Shown here: positions 1 to 8,731 of the stretch, in pieces
Layout: every line of letters begins with the position of its first letter
Numbering within the stretch: position 1 is the stretch's first letter
Assembly (NCBI RefSeq): GCF_003148645.1
Contig: NZ_QGGP01000005.1
Span: 32,751-96,750 of the forward strand
DNA from: Xanthomarina spongicola
GTDB taxonomy: Bacteria; Bacteroidota; Bacteroidia; Flavobacteriales; Flavobacteriaceae
DNA: 64,000 nucleotides
Direction of reading: 5' to 3'
Translations under genes and position numbers: made by a program
Notes under the pieces: model-generated
The model's database searches: none
What the model saw: only the letters and a program-made list of their open reading frames with translations
Told to the model about the DNA's origin: nothing

Positions 1-629
1 GTGGTAGCGTTAATTACAAAATACCCTTTCGTATCTAGTTTTGAAACATCATAACCATTTGGAATAATCAGGTATTTTCCACCTTTCCCTTTGTCTTGAC
101 CAGCTAATCCTAAGTCGCCCAATGAAAGTTGGAAAAAATCTAATACACCACCAGCTGAAGGACCTGCTGGATAATCAATAACTACAGGACCTGTATTGGC
201 AAGGTTTGCCCAACCAATTACATAAGGTGTAGTCGCATTAGCGGTTAGAATACCAACTTTTTCATCGAAAGACTTGTTTTCAACAAAATCTAAATCGTTT
301 GCACCATATACTTCAGAACTGGCGTTGTACCATTTTTGAAATGATACCACTGGCAGTGACCATTCGTAAATAGAAACTGCACGCTGAAGGTACAGTTGGT
401 GATTCAGCTTATCAATAGATTCTTTGGTAATAAAGGTTTGTTCCATTTGAATATCACCAAAATCGGTTTTGATTAATTCATCGCCTTGCAAAGTCGCATC
501 TACAAGTGACACTGCATTTTCATTAGCATTTTCCGTATTGCCAATAGTTGTGGTTTCTTTTGATACTGGTCGATTGCAACTAAAGAATACTGATACAACT
601 GCTAACAGTAATTTTAATTTAGTTTTCAT
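1..629 (-). CDS. DUF1254 domain lipoprotein (3' end outside window)
   Basis: The first 209 codons are present; the C-terminus lies beyond the window edge. Residues 1-18 form a lipoprotein signal ending in FFSC (lipid-modified Cys18). Residues 75-209 read as the DUF1254 domain, with the family-like stretch YVIGWANLANTGPVVIDYP. DUF1254 proteins are exported proteins of unknown biochemical role, usually fused to DUF1214 in a longer protein, so a DUF1214 half may follow outside the window. It lies 126 bases downstream of the permease gene on the same strand and could be co-transcribed or have its own promoter; no clear -7 box was seen in that gap. The start is the ATG that gives the signal peptide. 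Confidence 0.85.
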   Translation of the reverse strand, partial: MKTKLKLLLAVVSVFFSCNRPVSKETTTIGNTENANENAVSLVDATLQGDELIKTDFGDIQMEQTFITKESIDKLNHQLYLQRAVSIYEWSLPVVSFQKWYNASSEVYGANDLDFVENKSFDEKVGILTANATTPYVIGWANLANTGPVVIDYPAGPSAGGVLDFFQLSLGDLGLAGQDKGKGGKYLIIPNGYDVSKLDTKGYFVINAT

Positions 630-755
630 AATATATTTGTTTTGATTAGTGTTTATTTATGCACATAATACCTATTAAAAGGTTTCTGTATGATGAAATT
701 AATAATTTAAATTGATTAATTATGGTTTAATGTTTTTTAAGTTTAAGAAGCAATG

Positions 756-1991
756 CTATTCAAAACGAATTGCTTTTACTGGCGAAATTTTCGTGATTAG
801 ATACGAAGGCAATAACAACATAACCAAACAGAGAACAAAAGTCCCTATGTTTAAGGCTAAGATATAGCTTAAACTTATGTAAACTGGAGCTTCAGTTACA
901 TAATACACATCTGGATTTAATGGAAAAAGTTTGAAATATTTTTGTGAGAACAATAAGCCTAAGCCAAGAATATTTCCCCAAATTAATCCTAGAGTAATTA
1001 AATAAGATGCATTGTATAAAAAGATTTTTCTAATAGTCCAATTATTTGATCCAAGCGCTTTTAAAACGCCAATCATTTGAGTTCGTTCTAATATTAAAAC
1101 CAGTAAAGCTGTAATCATATTAATGCCTGCAACCAGAATCATGATACCAATAATGCCATATATGTTTTTGTCGAAAATTTTAATCCATTCGAAAATAGAC
1201 CCAAATTTTTGCTCTACCGTTATTACGTTTAATAATGATGGTGTGTTGTTATAAATGTCGTTATAGATTAAGTTTAATTTGCTATAATCATCTACAAAAA
1301 CTTCAAAATGTCCAGCTTGATTGTCTTCCCATTTATTAAGACGTTGTAAATGCCGTAAATCTCCAATAACATATGTTTCATCAAAATCCTTAAAACCAGA
1401 ATTATAAATGCCTACAATTTTGTAAGTAATCATGCTTGGTGGCTTGTTTGGGTCTTCTTTTCTAAATAAGGCTGTAAACGTATCGTCTAACTTAAAGCCT
1501 AGCCTATTTACTAAATATTCAGAAATTAATACTTCTTCGTTTCGCTCTTTTGCGTAATCTGGTAGTCTTCCTTCTTTTAAAAAATCTTGAAAATAAGTCC
1601 ATTTATAATCTGCTCCAACGCCTTTTAGAATAATAGCTTCAAAATCTGTTTCTGTTCTAATAATTCCAAATTTAGTAGCAACTGCTTGGATATGATTGAT
1701 GCCCTGAACCGAATTGAATTCAGGATAAAAATCTTGATTCAATGAAACAGGACGTCCACTTTCCTGTGAATTATTGCTATCGAAATTAGAAATAATAATG
1801 TCGCCATTAAAGGCAACCACTTTTTCTCTTATTTTTTGTTGAAGTCCAATTCCTGTAGCAATAGCAATCATCATCACCACAATTCCAATAGCAATTGCAG
1901 CAATACCAATTTTTATTATTGGTGCCGAAACACTACTTTTATACGCTTTACTATCAATTATGCGTTTGGCTATAAAATATTCGAATTTCAA
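756..1991 (-). CDS. FtsX/LolE-family ABC transporter permease
   Basis: Integral inner-membrane permease of the MacB/LolE type, which moves lipoproteins or other substrates out of the inner membrane together with a separate ATPase. The N-terminus has a first membrane helix (about residues 25-47, rich in Ile and Ala), a periplasmic domain of about 230 residues, then three helices forming the C-terminal FtsX domain, the usual MacB_PCD plus FtsX order. No ATPase gene adjoins it; ftsE at 13.8 kb is far away. The frame is open up to a GTG at 2015, but family members usually begin at the equivalent of LKFEYFIAKR, which here starts with TTG at 1991. That start sits back to back with the divergent namZ start at 1992. 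A perfect -7 box on this strand (2018-2025) would place transcription start just below 2015, which favours 1991. Confidence 0.85.
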   Translation of the reverse strand: MKFEYFIAKRIIDSKAYKSSVSAPIIKIGIAAIAIGIVVMMIAIATGIGLQQKIREKVVAFNGDIIISNFDSNNSQESGRPVSLNQDFYPEFNSVQGINHIQAVATKFGIIRTETDFEAIILKGVGADYKWTYFQDFLKEGRLPDYAKERNEEVLISEYLVNRLGFKLDDTFTALFRKEDPNKPPSMITYKIVGIYNSGFKDFDETYVIGDLRHLQRLNKWEDNQAGHFEVFVDDYSKLNLIYNDIYNNTPSLLNVITVEQKFGSIFEWIKIFDKNIYGIIGIMILVAGINMITALLVLILERTQMIGVLKALGSNNWTIRKIFLYNASYLITLGLIWGNILGLGLLFSQKYFKLFPLNPDVYYVTEAPVYISLSYILALNIGTFVLCLVMLLLPSYLITKISPVKAIRFE

Positions 1992-3287
1992 ATGATGCAA
2001 ATAAAATTTATTCACCTCAAAAATACAGTTTTATTATTTGTTTTAATACTCATTTCTTGTGGAAACTTTTCAAGTGTTGAAGGTGGGCATAACAATGAAG
2101 ATATTGCTTCGTCGCAAGCTCCTCGTAATGACAATAGTATTATAGTTGGTGCCAATCAAACAGAAAAATATTTGCCTTTACTAAAAGGAAAACGTGTTGG
2201 TGTAGTTGGTAACCAAACCAGTGTTATATTTAAAGAGAATGCCACGTCGTCCAAATCCCTGTCTGTTGACAGGCAGGCTAGCGAAGATAATTATACGCAT
2301 CTAGTAGATTCTTTAGTTGCGCTAAATATAAATGTAATAAAAGTATTTTCTCCAGAACATGGCTTTCGAGGTGCTGCAGATGCTGGAGAATTGGTTGAAA
2401 ATGATAAAGACACAAAAACTGGATTACCAATAATTTCACTTTACAGAAAAAACAAAAAAGCAACTCAAGCTGCTTTAGAGAATCTGGATATCATGATTTT
2501 CGATTTCCAAGATGTTGGTGTGCGTTTTTACACATACATTTCAACCTTACATTATATGATGGAATCCTGTGCAGAAGCAAATATTCCCTTACTTATTTTA
2601 GATAGACCAAATCCAAATGGGCATTATGTTGATGGTCCAACACTTGAAATTGAAAACAAAAGCTTTTTAGGTATGCATACTATTCCATTAGTTCATGGTT
2701 TAACCATTGGCGAATTCGCACAAATGCTTAATGGTGAAAAGTGGCTAGAAAACGAAGCACAATGTAACATTACCATTATTCCTGTTAAGAATTATACTCA
2801 CGACACTTTTTATCATGTACCTATAAGACCTTCACCTAACCTTCCTAGCGATCAAGCTATAAAGCTTTATCCAAGTCTGGGTCTTTTTGAAGGAACAAAT
2901 ATAAATGCAGGTCGTGGAACGGAATTTCAATTTCAACGTTATGGAGCTCCTTTTTTAGATAAGAATGTTTTCAACTTTACTTACACACCAAAAGAAAATT
3001 TTGGAGCTAAAAATCCAAAACACAAAGATGTTCTTTGTTATGGTGAGGATTTATCAAACGACACATTACATGGCCAAGTGTCTTTAAAATGGTTGATGAA
3101 AGCCTATAACAACGCTACAGACAAAAGCAAAGTGTTTAATACTGCTAATTTTACGAAGCATGCAGGAACTGCAAAATTGCAGCAGCAAATAGAAGCCGGT
3201 TTAAGTGAAAAAGACATTAAAGCCACTTGGCAAAAAGATCTTGAAGCTTTTAAGAAAATTAGAAAAAACTATTTATTGTATCCATAA
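1992..3287 (+). CDS. namZ: Exo-beta-N-acetylmuramidase NamZ-like lipoprotein (DUF1343, GH171)
   Basis: The DUF1343 family includes NamZ, which removes N-acetylmuramic acid from the non-reducing end of peptidoglycan fragments. The protein is about 431 residues. The start chosen is the first of two adjacent ATGs (1992, 1995), because it gives a lipoprotein signal ending in LISC (Cys23); the frame is open further upstream but that part is antisense to the permease gene. Family motifs are visible in order: FSPEHGFRG, DFQDVGVRFYTY, DRPNPNG, RPSPNLPS and EGTNINAGRGTE. Oddity: between VGNQTSVIFKEN and THLVDSL the protein carries about 16 residues of low-complexity sequence that appear to be an insertion, and they coincide with an inverted repeat in the DNA (2258-2277). 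The insertion keeps the frame, so the protein is probably intact. Confidence 0.9.
   Translation: MMQIKFIHLKNTVLLFVLILISCGNFSSVEGGHNNEDIASSQAPRNDNSIIVGANQTEKYLPLLKGKRVGVVGNQTSVIFKENATSSKSLSVDRQASEDNYTHLVDSLVALNINVIKVFSPEHGFRGAADAGELVENDKDTKTGLPIISLYRKNKKATQAALENLDIMIFDFQDVGVRFYTYISTLHYMMESCAEANIPLLILDRPNPNGHYVDGPTLEIENKSFLGMHTIPLVHGLTIGEFAQMLNGEKWLENEAQCNITIIPVKNYTHDTFYHVPIRPSPNLPSDQAIKLYPSLGLFEGTNINAGRGTEFQFQRYGAPFLDKNVFNFTYTPKENFGAKNPKHKDVLCYGEDLSNDTLHGQVSLKWLMKAYNNATDKSKVFNTANFTKHAGTAKLQQQIEAGLSEKDIKATWQKDLEAFKKIRKNYLLYP
2258..2277. repeat. Short palindromic repeat inside namZ
   Basis: CCTGTCTG-TTGA-CAGGCAGG forms an 8-bp stem with one G-T pair. GC-rich hairpins of this kind stand out in the AT-rich background and look like the small dispersed palindromes common between flavobacterial genes. 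Here it lies inside a coding region and corresponds to extra residues in the protein. Confidence 0.6.
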
Positions 3288-3288
3288 T

Positions 3289-4032
3289 TTAATCGTAACG
3301 TCTTCCGTTTGGTCTTAAGTTGTTTCGTCTATAATCTTCTCTAGATTGAATGTTATGATTCCTATATCTTATATCTGTAAGGTTATAAGCTTTAAACCTT
3401 ATAGGCTTTTCTTTAATTATTTCGTTTGTAGTTTTTATATTCTCTAAGTCATCAAATGCTTGTGTTTGATTATTAGAAATTGTATTTCCACTAATAGCAC
3501 TTAACTTGTTAGTTTCATCAATATGACTTGCAAGATGAACTGGTTTTTTCATCTTTTTTATAATTTTATTTTCACTAAGATCCAGAATTGCAATTTGATC
3601 TCCATGTAAAGACATGTTAGTTGGTAGAGTATTCATTTCCATTTGATTTCCTAGTTCAATTGGTATTAATCTTGACACTTTAAAGACAATGGTTTTTCTG
3701 TAGATATAGGTATCGTCATGACCTTCTGTAAGAACCACAGCAAAGGTATAATCTCCAATTGGCAAATCGTTTAAAGGAATTTGTAGATTCTTTGTTTCAT
3801 CGTTTATAGCAAATTCTTTAAGATTTGAATCTCCAATAATTTCAATTTTATTTAGAGCAAACTTACTATCTAGATAAAGGGTATCTCCAGAAGTGTTTAA
3901 ATCATGGTTTAAACTTTTCGCAATCTTATTTACATTTTTAAAAATTGATGAATAAACAACATCTTGACTGTAAGATGGCTTAATAAAAACAATTAATAAA
4001 AATATAAACATGGCCGATTTTAGGGTCTTCAT
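3289..4032 (-). CDS. Secreted protein of unknown function, related to the next gene
   Basis: About 247 residues. The start at 4032 is chosen because MKTLKSAMFIFLLIVFIKPS is a signal peptide with cleavage near SYSQ; the frame is open ten codons further up. I do not recognise a family. The N-terminal half has the pattern HDLNTSGDTLYL...LQIPLNDLPIGDYTFAVV, which recurs in the neighbouring gene (4274-4633) as HDLNTSKDTLLL...LQIPLTKLSRGKHVMVVE, so the two are paralogues. The hydrophobic repeating pattern suggests a beta-sandwich secreted domain. The C-terminal 90 residues are polar, end in an Arg/Asn-rich tail, and have no counterpart in the shorter protein. It converges with namZ with one base between the stop codons. 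Confidence 0.75.
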   Translation of the reverse strand: MKTLKSAMFIFLLIVFIKPSYSQDVVYSSIFKNVNKIAKSLNHDLNTSGDTLYLDSKFALNKIEIIGDSNLKEFAINDETKNLQIPLNDLPIGDYTFAVVLTEGHDDTYIYRKTIVFKVSRLIPIELGNQMEMNTLPTNMSLHGDQIAILDLSENKIIKKMKKPVHLASHIDETNKLSAISGNTISNNQTQAFDDLENIKTTNEIIKEKPIRFKAYNLTDIRYRNHNIQSREDYRRNNLRPNGRRYD

Positions 4033-4273
4033 AATGTCAAAAATTTTTACAACTAATATCACTTTGCAAGAATGAAATCCTTACTTTATATCTTTAAATT
4101 AATACAAAATCATAGTCAAATAAATAAAAAGACCAAATATTCGTTAATTCAATTTTTTATTAGACAAACTGTTTAAACATATACATTTCAACGATTATTT
4201 CTACATATTAAATGAAGGAAGTTGTAACGAAATTCAATTTATTTGAAATGAATATTACTTAGAAAGCAGCATT

Positions 4274-4633
4274 TTAATGCTCAATAGAAGCCATTGGATA
4301 AGGACCATAAACATAAATTACAAAAATAATTTTCTTAGGAGATTGCTCAACTACCATAACATGTTTTCCTCTTGATAATTTAGTAAGTGGTATTTGTAGA
4401 TCTGTTTCACTTAAATAAACATCTAACTCCCTTTTATAAACAGAATTTATGGAATAGACATGTACAATTTCAGAATCACTTTTTAGTAGTAAAGTGTCTT
4501 TGGAAGTATTAAGATCGTGAAATAATGTACTAGCATTTTTGTTTCTGTTTTTTTCAATTTTCGCAAAAGCATTTTGCGAAAAAATTGAATTGGAAAAAAT
4601 ACTAATACTAAGTGTAAGTAAAATTGATTTCAA
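4274..4633 (-). CDS. Short secreted protein, paralogue of the N-terminal half of 3289-4032
   Basis: About 119 residues. No ATG begins this frame: a TTG at 4633 gives a clean signal peptide (KSILLTLSISIFSNSIFSQ) and is my choice; a TTG at 4669 is an alternative. The mature part aligns by eye with residues 25-130 of the preceding protein, sharing HDLNTS-DTL-L and LQIPL--L--G. The gene stops just after the shared domain and lacks the polar tail of the larger paralogue. Function unknown. The 240-base gap between the two paralogues is AT-rich and shows no other gene. With a weak start codon this could be a poorly expressed or decaying copy, but the frame is intact. Confidence 0.6.
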   Translation of the reverse strand: MKSILLTLSISIFSNSIFSQNAFAKIEKNRNKNASTLFHDLNTSKDTLLLKSDSEIVHVYSINSVYKRELDVYLSETDLQIPLTKLSRGKHVMVVEQSPKKIIFVIYVYGPYPMASIEH

Positions 4634-4814
4634 ATAAATATAGTTTAATTCAACAATTATCGAAATCAACAGTAACTAGTTAATCCTCAGGATAAAACTA
4701 GATGTATTTCTGTATTTATTTATAAAAACCCTACAAACTACCAAAAAAAAAGACGAATTGTATAAAATATGTTAATAAACTGTTTAAAACTTCTGACAGT
4801 CACCAAGTTAGAGA

Positions 4815-5654
4815 CTATTTTTTTTCTGGAATAATGGTAGGTTTTTGGTATTTCTGAAATGGCTGTTTTAGTAACTCTCCAATCTTTCCATTTTTAATTT
4901 CATCTGGAAAAACATCTACACCATAAACTAGTTTATCTCTATCTAAAGTCATATATGTTCCAAATAATCTGTCCCAAACAGAAAATATATTGCCATAATT
5001 TGAGTCTGTATATGGCAATACATAATGATGATGAATTTTATGCATATCTGGAGAAATAAACACATAACTAATTACTTTATCCACTTGCTTTGGTAATTTT
5101 ATATTAGCATGTGTTAATTGTGTAAAAACAATTGATAAAGACTGATACATAAACACAATAGCTATTGGTGTTCCTACAATAAAAACACCAATTAAAGTAA
5201 ATACAAAACGTATAACACTTTCTATTGGATGATGCCTATTTGCTGTTGTTGTATCTACATTATGGTCTGTATGATGTACCAAATGAATCATCCACAAAGG
5301 CTTTACCTTATGTTCTACATAATGTGCCAAATAAGCTCCAAAGAAGTCTAATAACAAGACACCTAAAAGAGCATATAACCATATTGGCATTTCTGGTAAC
5401 CAATTTATAATACCAAAATTATTTTCTTTAACCCAATCTGCAGATAGCAATAAAATAAAAGCTAAACCAAAGTTTATTAATATAGTAGTTAGCGTAAAAA
5501 AGAAATTAGGCCAAGCATGTTGCCATTTTTTATAATTGAATTTAAAAAGTGGAAAGGCACCTTCCAGCATCCAGAAAAAAGTAATTCCTCCTGCTAATAG
5601 TAATCCTCTATGGAGTGTTGGGATGGTTTCGAAATAATTAATTATAGATTCCAA
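4815..5654 (-). CDS. Sterol desaturase / fatty acid hydroxylase family membrane protein
   Basis: A 279-residue integral membrane di-iron enzyme family member. The histidine clusters of the superfamily are present: HYVEH (111-115), HLVHH followed by HN (124-131), NRHH (139-142), and HKIHHH (205-210), with His182 between them. Four or so hydrophobic helices lie at about 18-34, 50-72, 90-110 and 148-180. Members hydroxylate or desaturate sterols, carotenoids, fatty acids or alkylglycerols; the substrate here cannot be told from sequence. The downstream NIFSVWDRLFGTY motif is typical of the bacterial branch. It is a single gene flanked by unrelated genes. Confidence 0.9.
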   Translation of the reverse strand: MESIINYFETIPTLHRGLLLAGGITFFWMLEGAFPLFKFNYKKWQHAWPNFFFTLTTILINFGLAFILLLSADWVKENNFGIINWLPEMPIWLYALLGVLLLDFFGAYLAHYVEHKVKPLWMIHLVHHTDHNVDTTTANRHHPIESVIRFVFTLIGVFIVGTPIAIVFMYQSLSIVFTQLTHANIKLPKQVDKVISYVFISPDMHKIHHHYVLPYTDSNYGNIFSVWDRLFGTYMTLDRDKLVYGVDVFPDEIKNGKIGELLKQPFQKYQKPTIIPEKK

Positions 5655-5699
5655 GGGCTAATATTTTGATTAAATATACAAAAAGAATGTATTCTAAAT

Positions 5700-6194
5700 T
5701 TATAGCTTTATGCGTTTTTTCATTTCTTCCACAATATTAAAAGCAGCAGGACAAATAGCGACATTTTTTAAAGTTAGATTAGAAATCTGCTGAAACTTTT
5801 TTCTATCTGTATGTGGGAATTCGCTACAAGCTTTTGGTCTAACATCGTAGATTGAACAATAATTATCTGCGCCTAAAAATGTACAAGGAACACTTTGTAA
5901 AACATAATCATTCTCCTCATCAACACGCAAGTAAGTATCTATAAATTGCTGTTGTTTCATTCTAAAATGTTTGGCAATACGCACCACATCTTTATCTGTA
6001 AACAAAGGACCTGTTGTCTTGCAACAATTGGCACACTCTAAACAATCTGTTCTATTAAATTCTTCTTCGTGCAATTCCTGCATCACATAATCCAACTGTT
6101 TTGGTGGCTTCTTTTTAAGCTTTGTAAAGAAGGATTTATTTTCCTTATGCTTATCTTTGGCGAGCTTAGGAAGATTATTTATGATGTCTTGCAT
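5700..6194 (-). CDS. YkgJ-family cysteine cluster protein
   Basis: A 164-residue soluble protein with the cysteine pattern of the YkgJ/CxxCxxCC family (putative zinc or iron-sulfur binding): CLECANCC at 51-58, then PCTFLG, YCSIYDVRPKACSEFPH and a final VAICPAAF. The N-terminal 45 residues are basic and helical. No enzymatic activity is established for the family. The gene runs divergently from the methyltransferase at 6313, and the gap between them is almost filled by a palindromic repeat. Confidence 0.9.
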   Translation of the reverse strand: MQDIINNLPKLAKDKHKENKSFFTKLKKKPPKQLDYVMQELHEEEFNRTDCLECANCCKTTGPLFTDKDVVRIAKHFRMKQQQFIDTYLRVDEENDYVLQSVPCTFLGADNYCSIYDVRPKACSEFPHTDRKKFQQISNLTLKNVAICPAAFNIVEEMKKRIKL

Positions 6195-6213
6195 AACGTA
6201 AAAATACTATTTT

Positions 6214-6309
6214 CGTCATTACGAAGGAAGAATGACTGAAGTAATCTTTAAAATTGAAACTAAAATTAAACAGATTGCCACGACTTCCATAAAGTCTCGC
6301 AATGACAAG
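6214..6309. repeat. Intergenic palindromic repeat (about 96 bp)
   Basis: The element begins CGTCATTACGA and ends TCGCAATGAC, imperfect terminal inverted repeats. Inside lie a second pair, GAAGTAATCT and AGATTGCCACGACTTC. It looks like the dispersed repeats found between genes in many Flavobacteriaceae. It creates a spurious 27-codon extension of the downstream methyltransferase frame. Confidence 0.7.
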
Positions 6310-6312
6310 ACT

Positions 6313-7008
6313 ATGAAAGACCTATTCGGAAAAGCCTTATTAGATTATCAAAACGATAATTATACGGAAGACATCATCACTTCAACCAATATTTCTGAAA
6401 ATGACGAACTCCCTCTTCCCTATTTATTTAGAAGCTTCAAAGAGATGCCTAAACTTGAAAAAAAGGCGCTTCAGCTTTCAAAAGGAAAAATTTTAGATGT
6501 TGGTTGTGGCTCTGGAAGTCATAGTTTGTATTTACAGGAAAAAGGTCTAGATGTAAAGGCTATAGATATTTCAAAAGGAGCTATTGAAGTCGCGAAAAAA
6601 CGTGGCGTCTTGAATGCTGAAGTTTTAGATATTTTAGATGAAAAAGAAACTTTCCATACCATTTTGTTTTTAATGAATGGTACAGGAATTTTTCAAGAGC
6701 TAAAAAACGTATCAAAGTATTTGAAACATTTAAAATCGCTTTTAAAACCAAAAGGACAAATTCTAATTGATTCGTCTGACATCAAATATATGTACGAAGA
6801 CGAAGATGGTGGTCTTTGGATTGATACCAATGCTAATTATTATGGCGAATTAGATTATTATTTATGCTATAAAAATGAAGATGAAGAACCTATGAAATGG
6901 CTCTATCTTGATTTTGACACTTTAAAACTTGCTTGCGAAAGTGTTGGATTAACATGTGAAAAGGTAATGGATGGTAAGCATTATGATTATTTAGCGAAAC
7001 TCTATTAA
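6313..7008 (+). CDS. Class I SAM-dependent methyltransferase
   Basis: About 231 residues. Motif I is ILDVGCGSGSHSLYL, followed by the acidic residue of motif II in VKAIDISKGAIE and a motif-IV-like region at ILFLMNGTG. This is a Rossmann-fold methyltransferase of unknown substrate. The start at 6313 (MKDLFGKALLDYQ) is preferred over an upstream in-frame ATG at 6232, because the intervening sequence is an intergenic repeat rather than conserved protein. It converges with the amidohydrolase, with three bases between stops. Confidence 0.88.
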   Translation: MKDLFGKALLDYQNDNYTEDIITSTNISENDELPLPYLFRSFKEMPKLEKKALQLSKGKILDVGCGSGSHSLYLQEKGLDVKAIDISKGAIEVAKKRGVLNAEVLDILDEKETFHTILFLMNGTGIFQELKNVSKYLKHLKSLLKPKGQILIDSSDIKYMYEDEDGGLWIDTNANYYGELDYYLCYKNEDEEPMKWLYLDFDTLKLACESVGLTCEKVMDGKHYDYLAKLY

Positions 7009-7011
7009 ATC

Positions 7012-8634
7012 TTAATTTATTTTTCCTCCAATAAATGTCTGTTGAACTTTAGTTGTAGGGATCTCTTTCACATCAATAGTCATGATGTCTTTATCTAAAA
7101 TAATGAAATCTGCAAATTTACCAACTTCAATACTCCCTTTTTCATGCTCTTCAAAATTTGCATAAGCAGCCCAGATGGTCATACCTTTTATAGTTTCTTC
7201 TCTAGTTAAGCCATCTTGTATATTAAAACCATCTTTTGGAAAACCTGCAACATCTTGTCTTGAAACTGCTGCATAAAATGTTGCAATAGGATTTACTTTT
7301 TCTGCTGGAAAATCTGTTCCCAAAGCAATCTTTCCACCAGCATTTAAAAGTGTTTTAAAGGCATAAGCTCCTTTTATTCTTTCTGAACCTAATCTGTCTT
7401 CAGCCCAATACATATCGCTTGTTGCATGTGTTGGTTGTACTGAAGGTATTATATTCTCGTTTTTAAAATAATTGAAATCATTATCTGTAATTACTTGAGC
7501 ATGTTCCACTCTCCAACGTCTATCTTGTTTTCCTTGTAGTGTTTTTTCGTATGTTTTTAAAACAACTCTATTAGCCGAATCTCCAATAGCATGTGTATTC
7601 ATTTGAAAGTTGGCAGCTTCAATTCGTGTTGCTAAATTTTCAAATTCATCTAATCCAATAACCATAGCTCCAAAATGGTTTTCCTTATCTGCATAAGGTG
7701 CTTTTAAAGCAGCTCCACGAGAACCTAAAGCGCCATCAGAATACACTTTTACGGATTGCACATTTAGTTTATCTGTTTTAATTTTCCCTTTAGGTAAATA
7801 GTAATCCAAGTTTTCTTTAGTATTACTAATCATTGCATACACTCTAATTTTTAAATCTCCTGTTTGTTGTAAACTGTCTATAAGTTCAATGACATTTCTA
7901 TGTAATCCAGCATCTGAAACTGTTGTTAAGCCAAGATTTGTACAGACTTTTTGAGCATCTAACAAGGCATTTATTTGATCTTGTCTTGTAGGTTCTGGAA
8001 AAACAGCTTCAACCATTTCTGCAGGTCTATCGATTAAAACACCTGTTAATTCGCCATTTTCAACAACTACTTCACCTCCTTCAAGCTTAGAGTTTTTAGT
8101 TATATTAACTAAGTCTAGTGCTGCTTGATTACATAACATAGCATGTCCATCTACTCTTGATAAAGCCACAGGAGTATCTGGGAATAAAGCGTCTAATAAT
8201 TTTTTATCAGGATAGGTTTTGTCTTCCCAATCGTTTTGATCCCAACCACGACCAATAATAAAATTTGTTTGTTTTATGTTTTGAAAATCTAACACACGTT
8301 TCATCACATCGTCAAAACTGGTTGTTCCAAATAAATCTACTTGCTGCATATTTAAACCTAAACCATACATGTGGCAATGCGCATCTATAAAACCAGGAAG
8401 AATGGTTTGACCTTTTGCATCAATAATGGTATCTGCTTCGAATATATCTTGAATGTCTTTTGATGTTCCAATTTTCAAAAACTTACCATCTTTAATAGCA
8501 AAAGCTTCAGTTTTACCAAAATTAGCATCTACCATATACACATTGGCATTAATAACAATAGTATCTACTTGTTGCTTTTCTTTTTGGCAAGAGAAGATGA
8601 AGATTAAAACGAAAATGGATATAAGTTTTTTCAT
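7012..8634 (-). CDS. Amidohydrolase (YtcJ-like) lipoprotein
   Basis: A 540-residue member of the amidohydrolase-3 family. The N-terminus is a lipoprotein signal ending in IFSC (Cys16), so the enzyme is probably anchored in the envelope. Metal-site motifs are visible: GFIDAHCH (the HxH of strand 1), NTHAIGD, RVEHAQ and ALGTDFP, and the C-terminal beta-sandwich ends with GKFADFIILD. The family hydrolyses C-N bonds of varied amides; the substrate is unknown. A strong hairpin terminator lies upstream (8680-8717), separating it from the barrel gene, so it probably has its own promoter. Confidence 0.9.
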   Translation of the reverse strand: MKKLISIFVLIFIFSCQKEKQQVDTIVINANVYMVDANFGKTEAFAIKDGKFLKIGTSKDIQDIFEADTIIDAKGQTILPGFIDAHCHMYGLGLNMQQVDLFGTTSFDDVMKRVLDFQNIKQTNFIIGRGWDQNDWEDKTYPDKKLLDALFPDTPVALSRVDGHAMLCNQAALDLVNITKNSKLEGGEVVVENGELTGVLIDRPAEMVEAVFPEPTRQDQINALLDAQKVCTNLGLTTVSDAGLHRNVIELIDSLQQTGDLKIRVYAMISNTKENLDYYLPKGKIKTDKLNVQSVKVYSDGALGSRGAALKAPYADKENHFGAMVIGLDEFENLATRIEAANFQMNTHAIGDSANRVVLKTYEKTLQGKQDRRWRVEHAQVITDNDFNYFKNENIIPSVQPTHATSDMYWAEDRLGSERIKGAYAFKTLLNAGGKIALGTDFPAEKVNPIATFYAAVSRQDVAGFPKDGFNIQDGLTREETIKGMTIWAAYANFEEHEKGSIEVGKFADFIILDKDIMTIDVKEIPTTKVQQTFIGGKIN

Positions 8635-8679
8635 ATTGCATATATTAATTCACTGTTCTTTTTTATAACGATGTGTAAA

Positions 8680-8717
8680 AATAACAAAAGCGTTCAAAAT
8701 TGAACGCTTTTGTTATT
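8680..8717 (-). terminator. Perfect palindrome, likely transcription terminator
   Basis: AATAACAAAAGCGTTCAA is followed by its exact reverse complement after a two-base centre: an 18-bp stem with A- and T-rich flanks, able to act in both directions. It follows the 13628-8830 gene pair on the minus strand. Confidence 0.75.
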
Positions 8718-8731
8718 GATTTAGATTTATT

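Noticed and set aside
1836..1991. Upstream extension of the namZ frame (His/Ser/Asn-rich 52 codons)
   Set aside because: It is antisense to the permease coding sequence, low in complexity, and lies before the lipoprotein signal; family members start at the MMQIKF region.
6232..6312. N-terminal 27-codon extension of the methyltransferase
   Set aside because: It is the translation of an intergenic palindromic repeat rather than conserved protein.
8453..8668. Plus-strand frame opposite the amidohydrolase N-terminus
   Set aside because: A shadow of the real gene; the minus strand has a complete enzyme with a lipoprotein signal.
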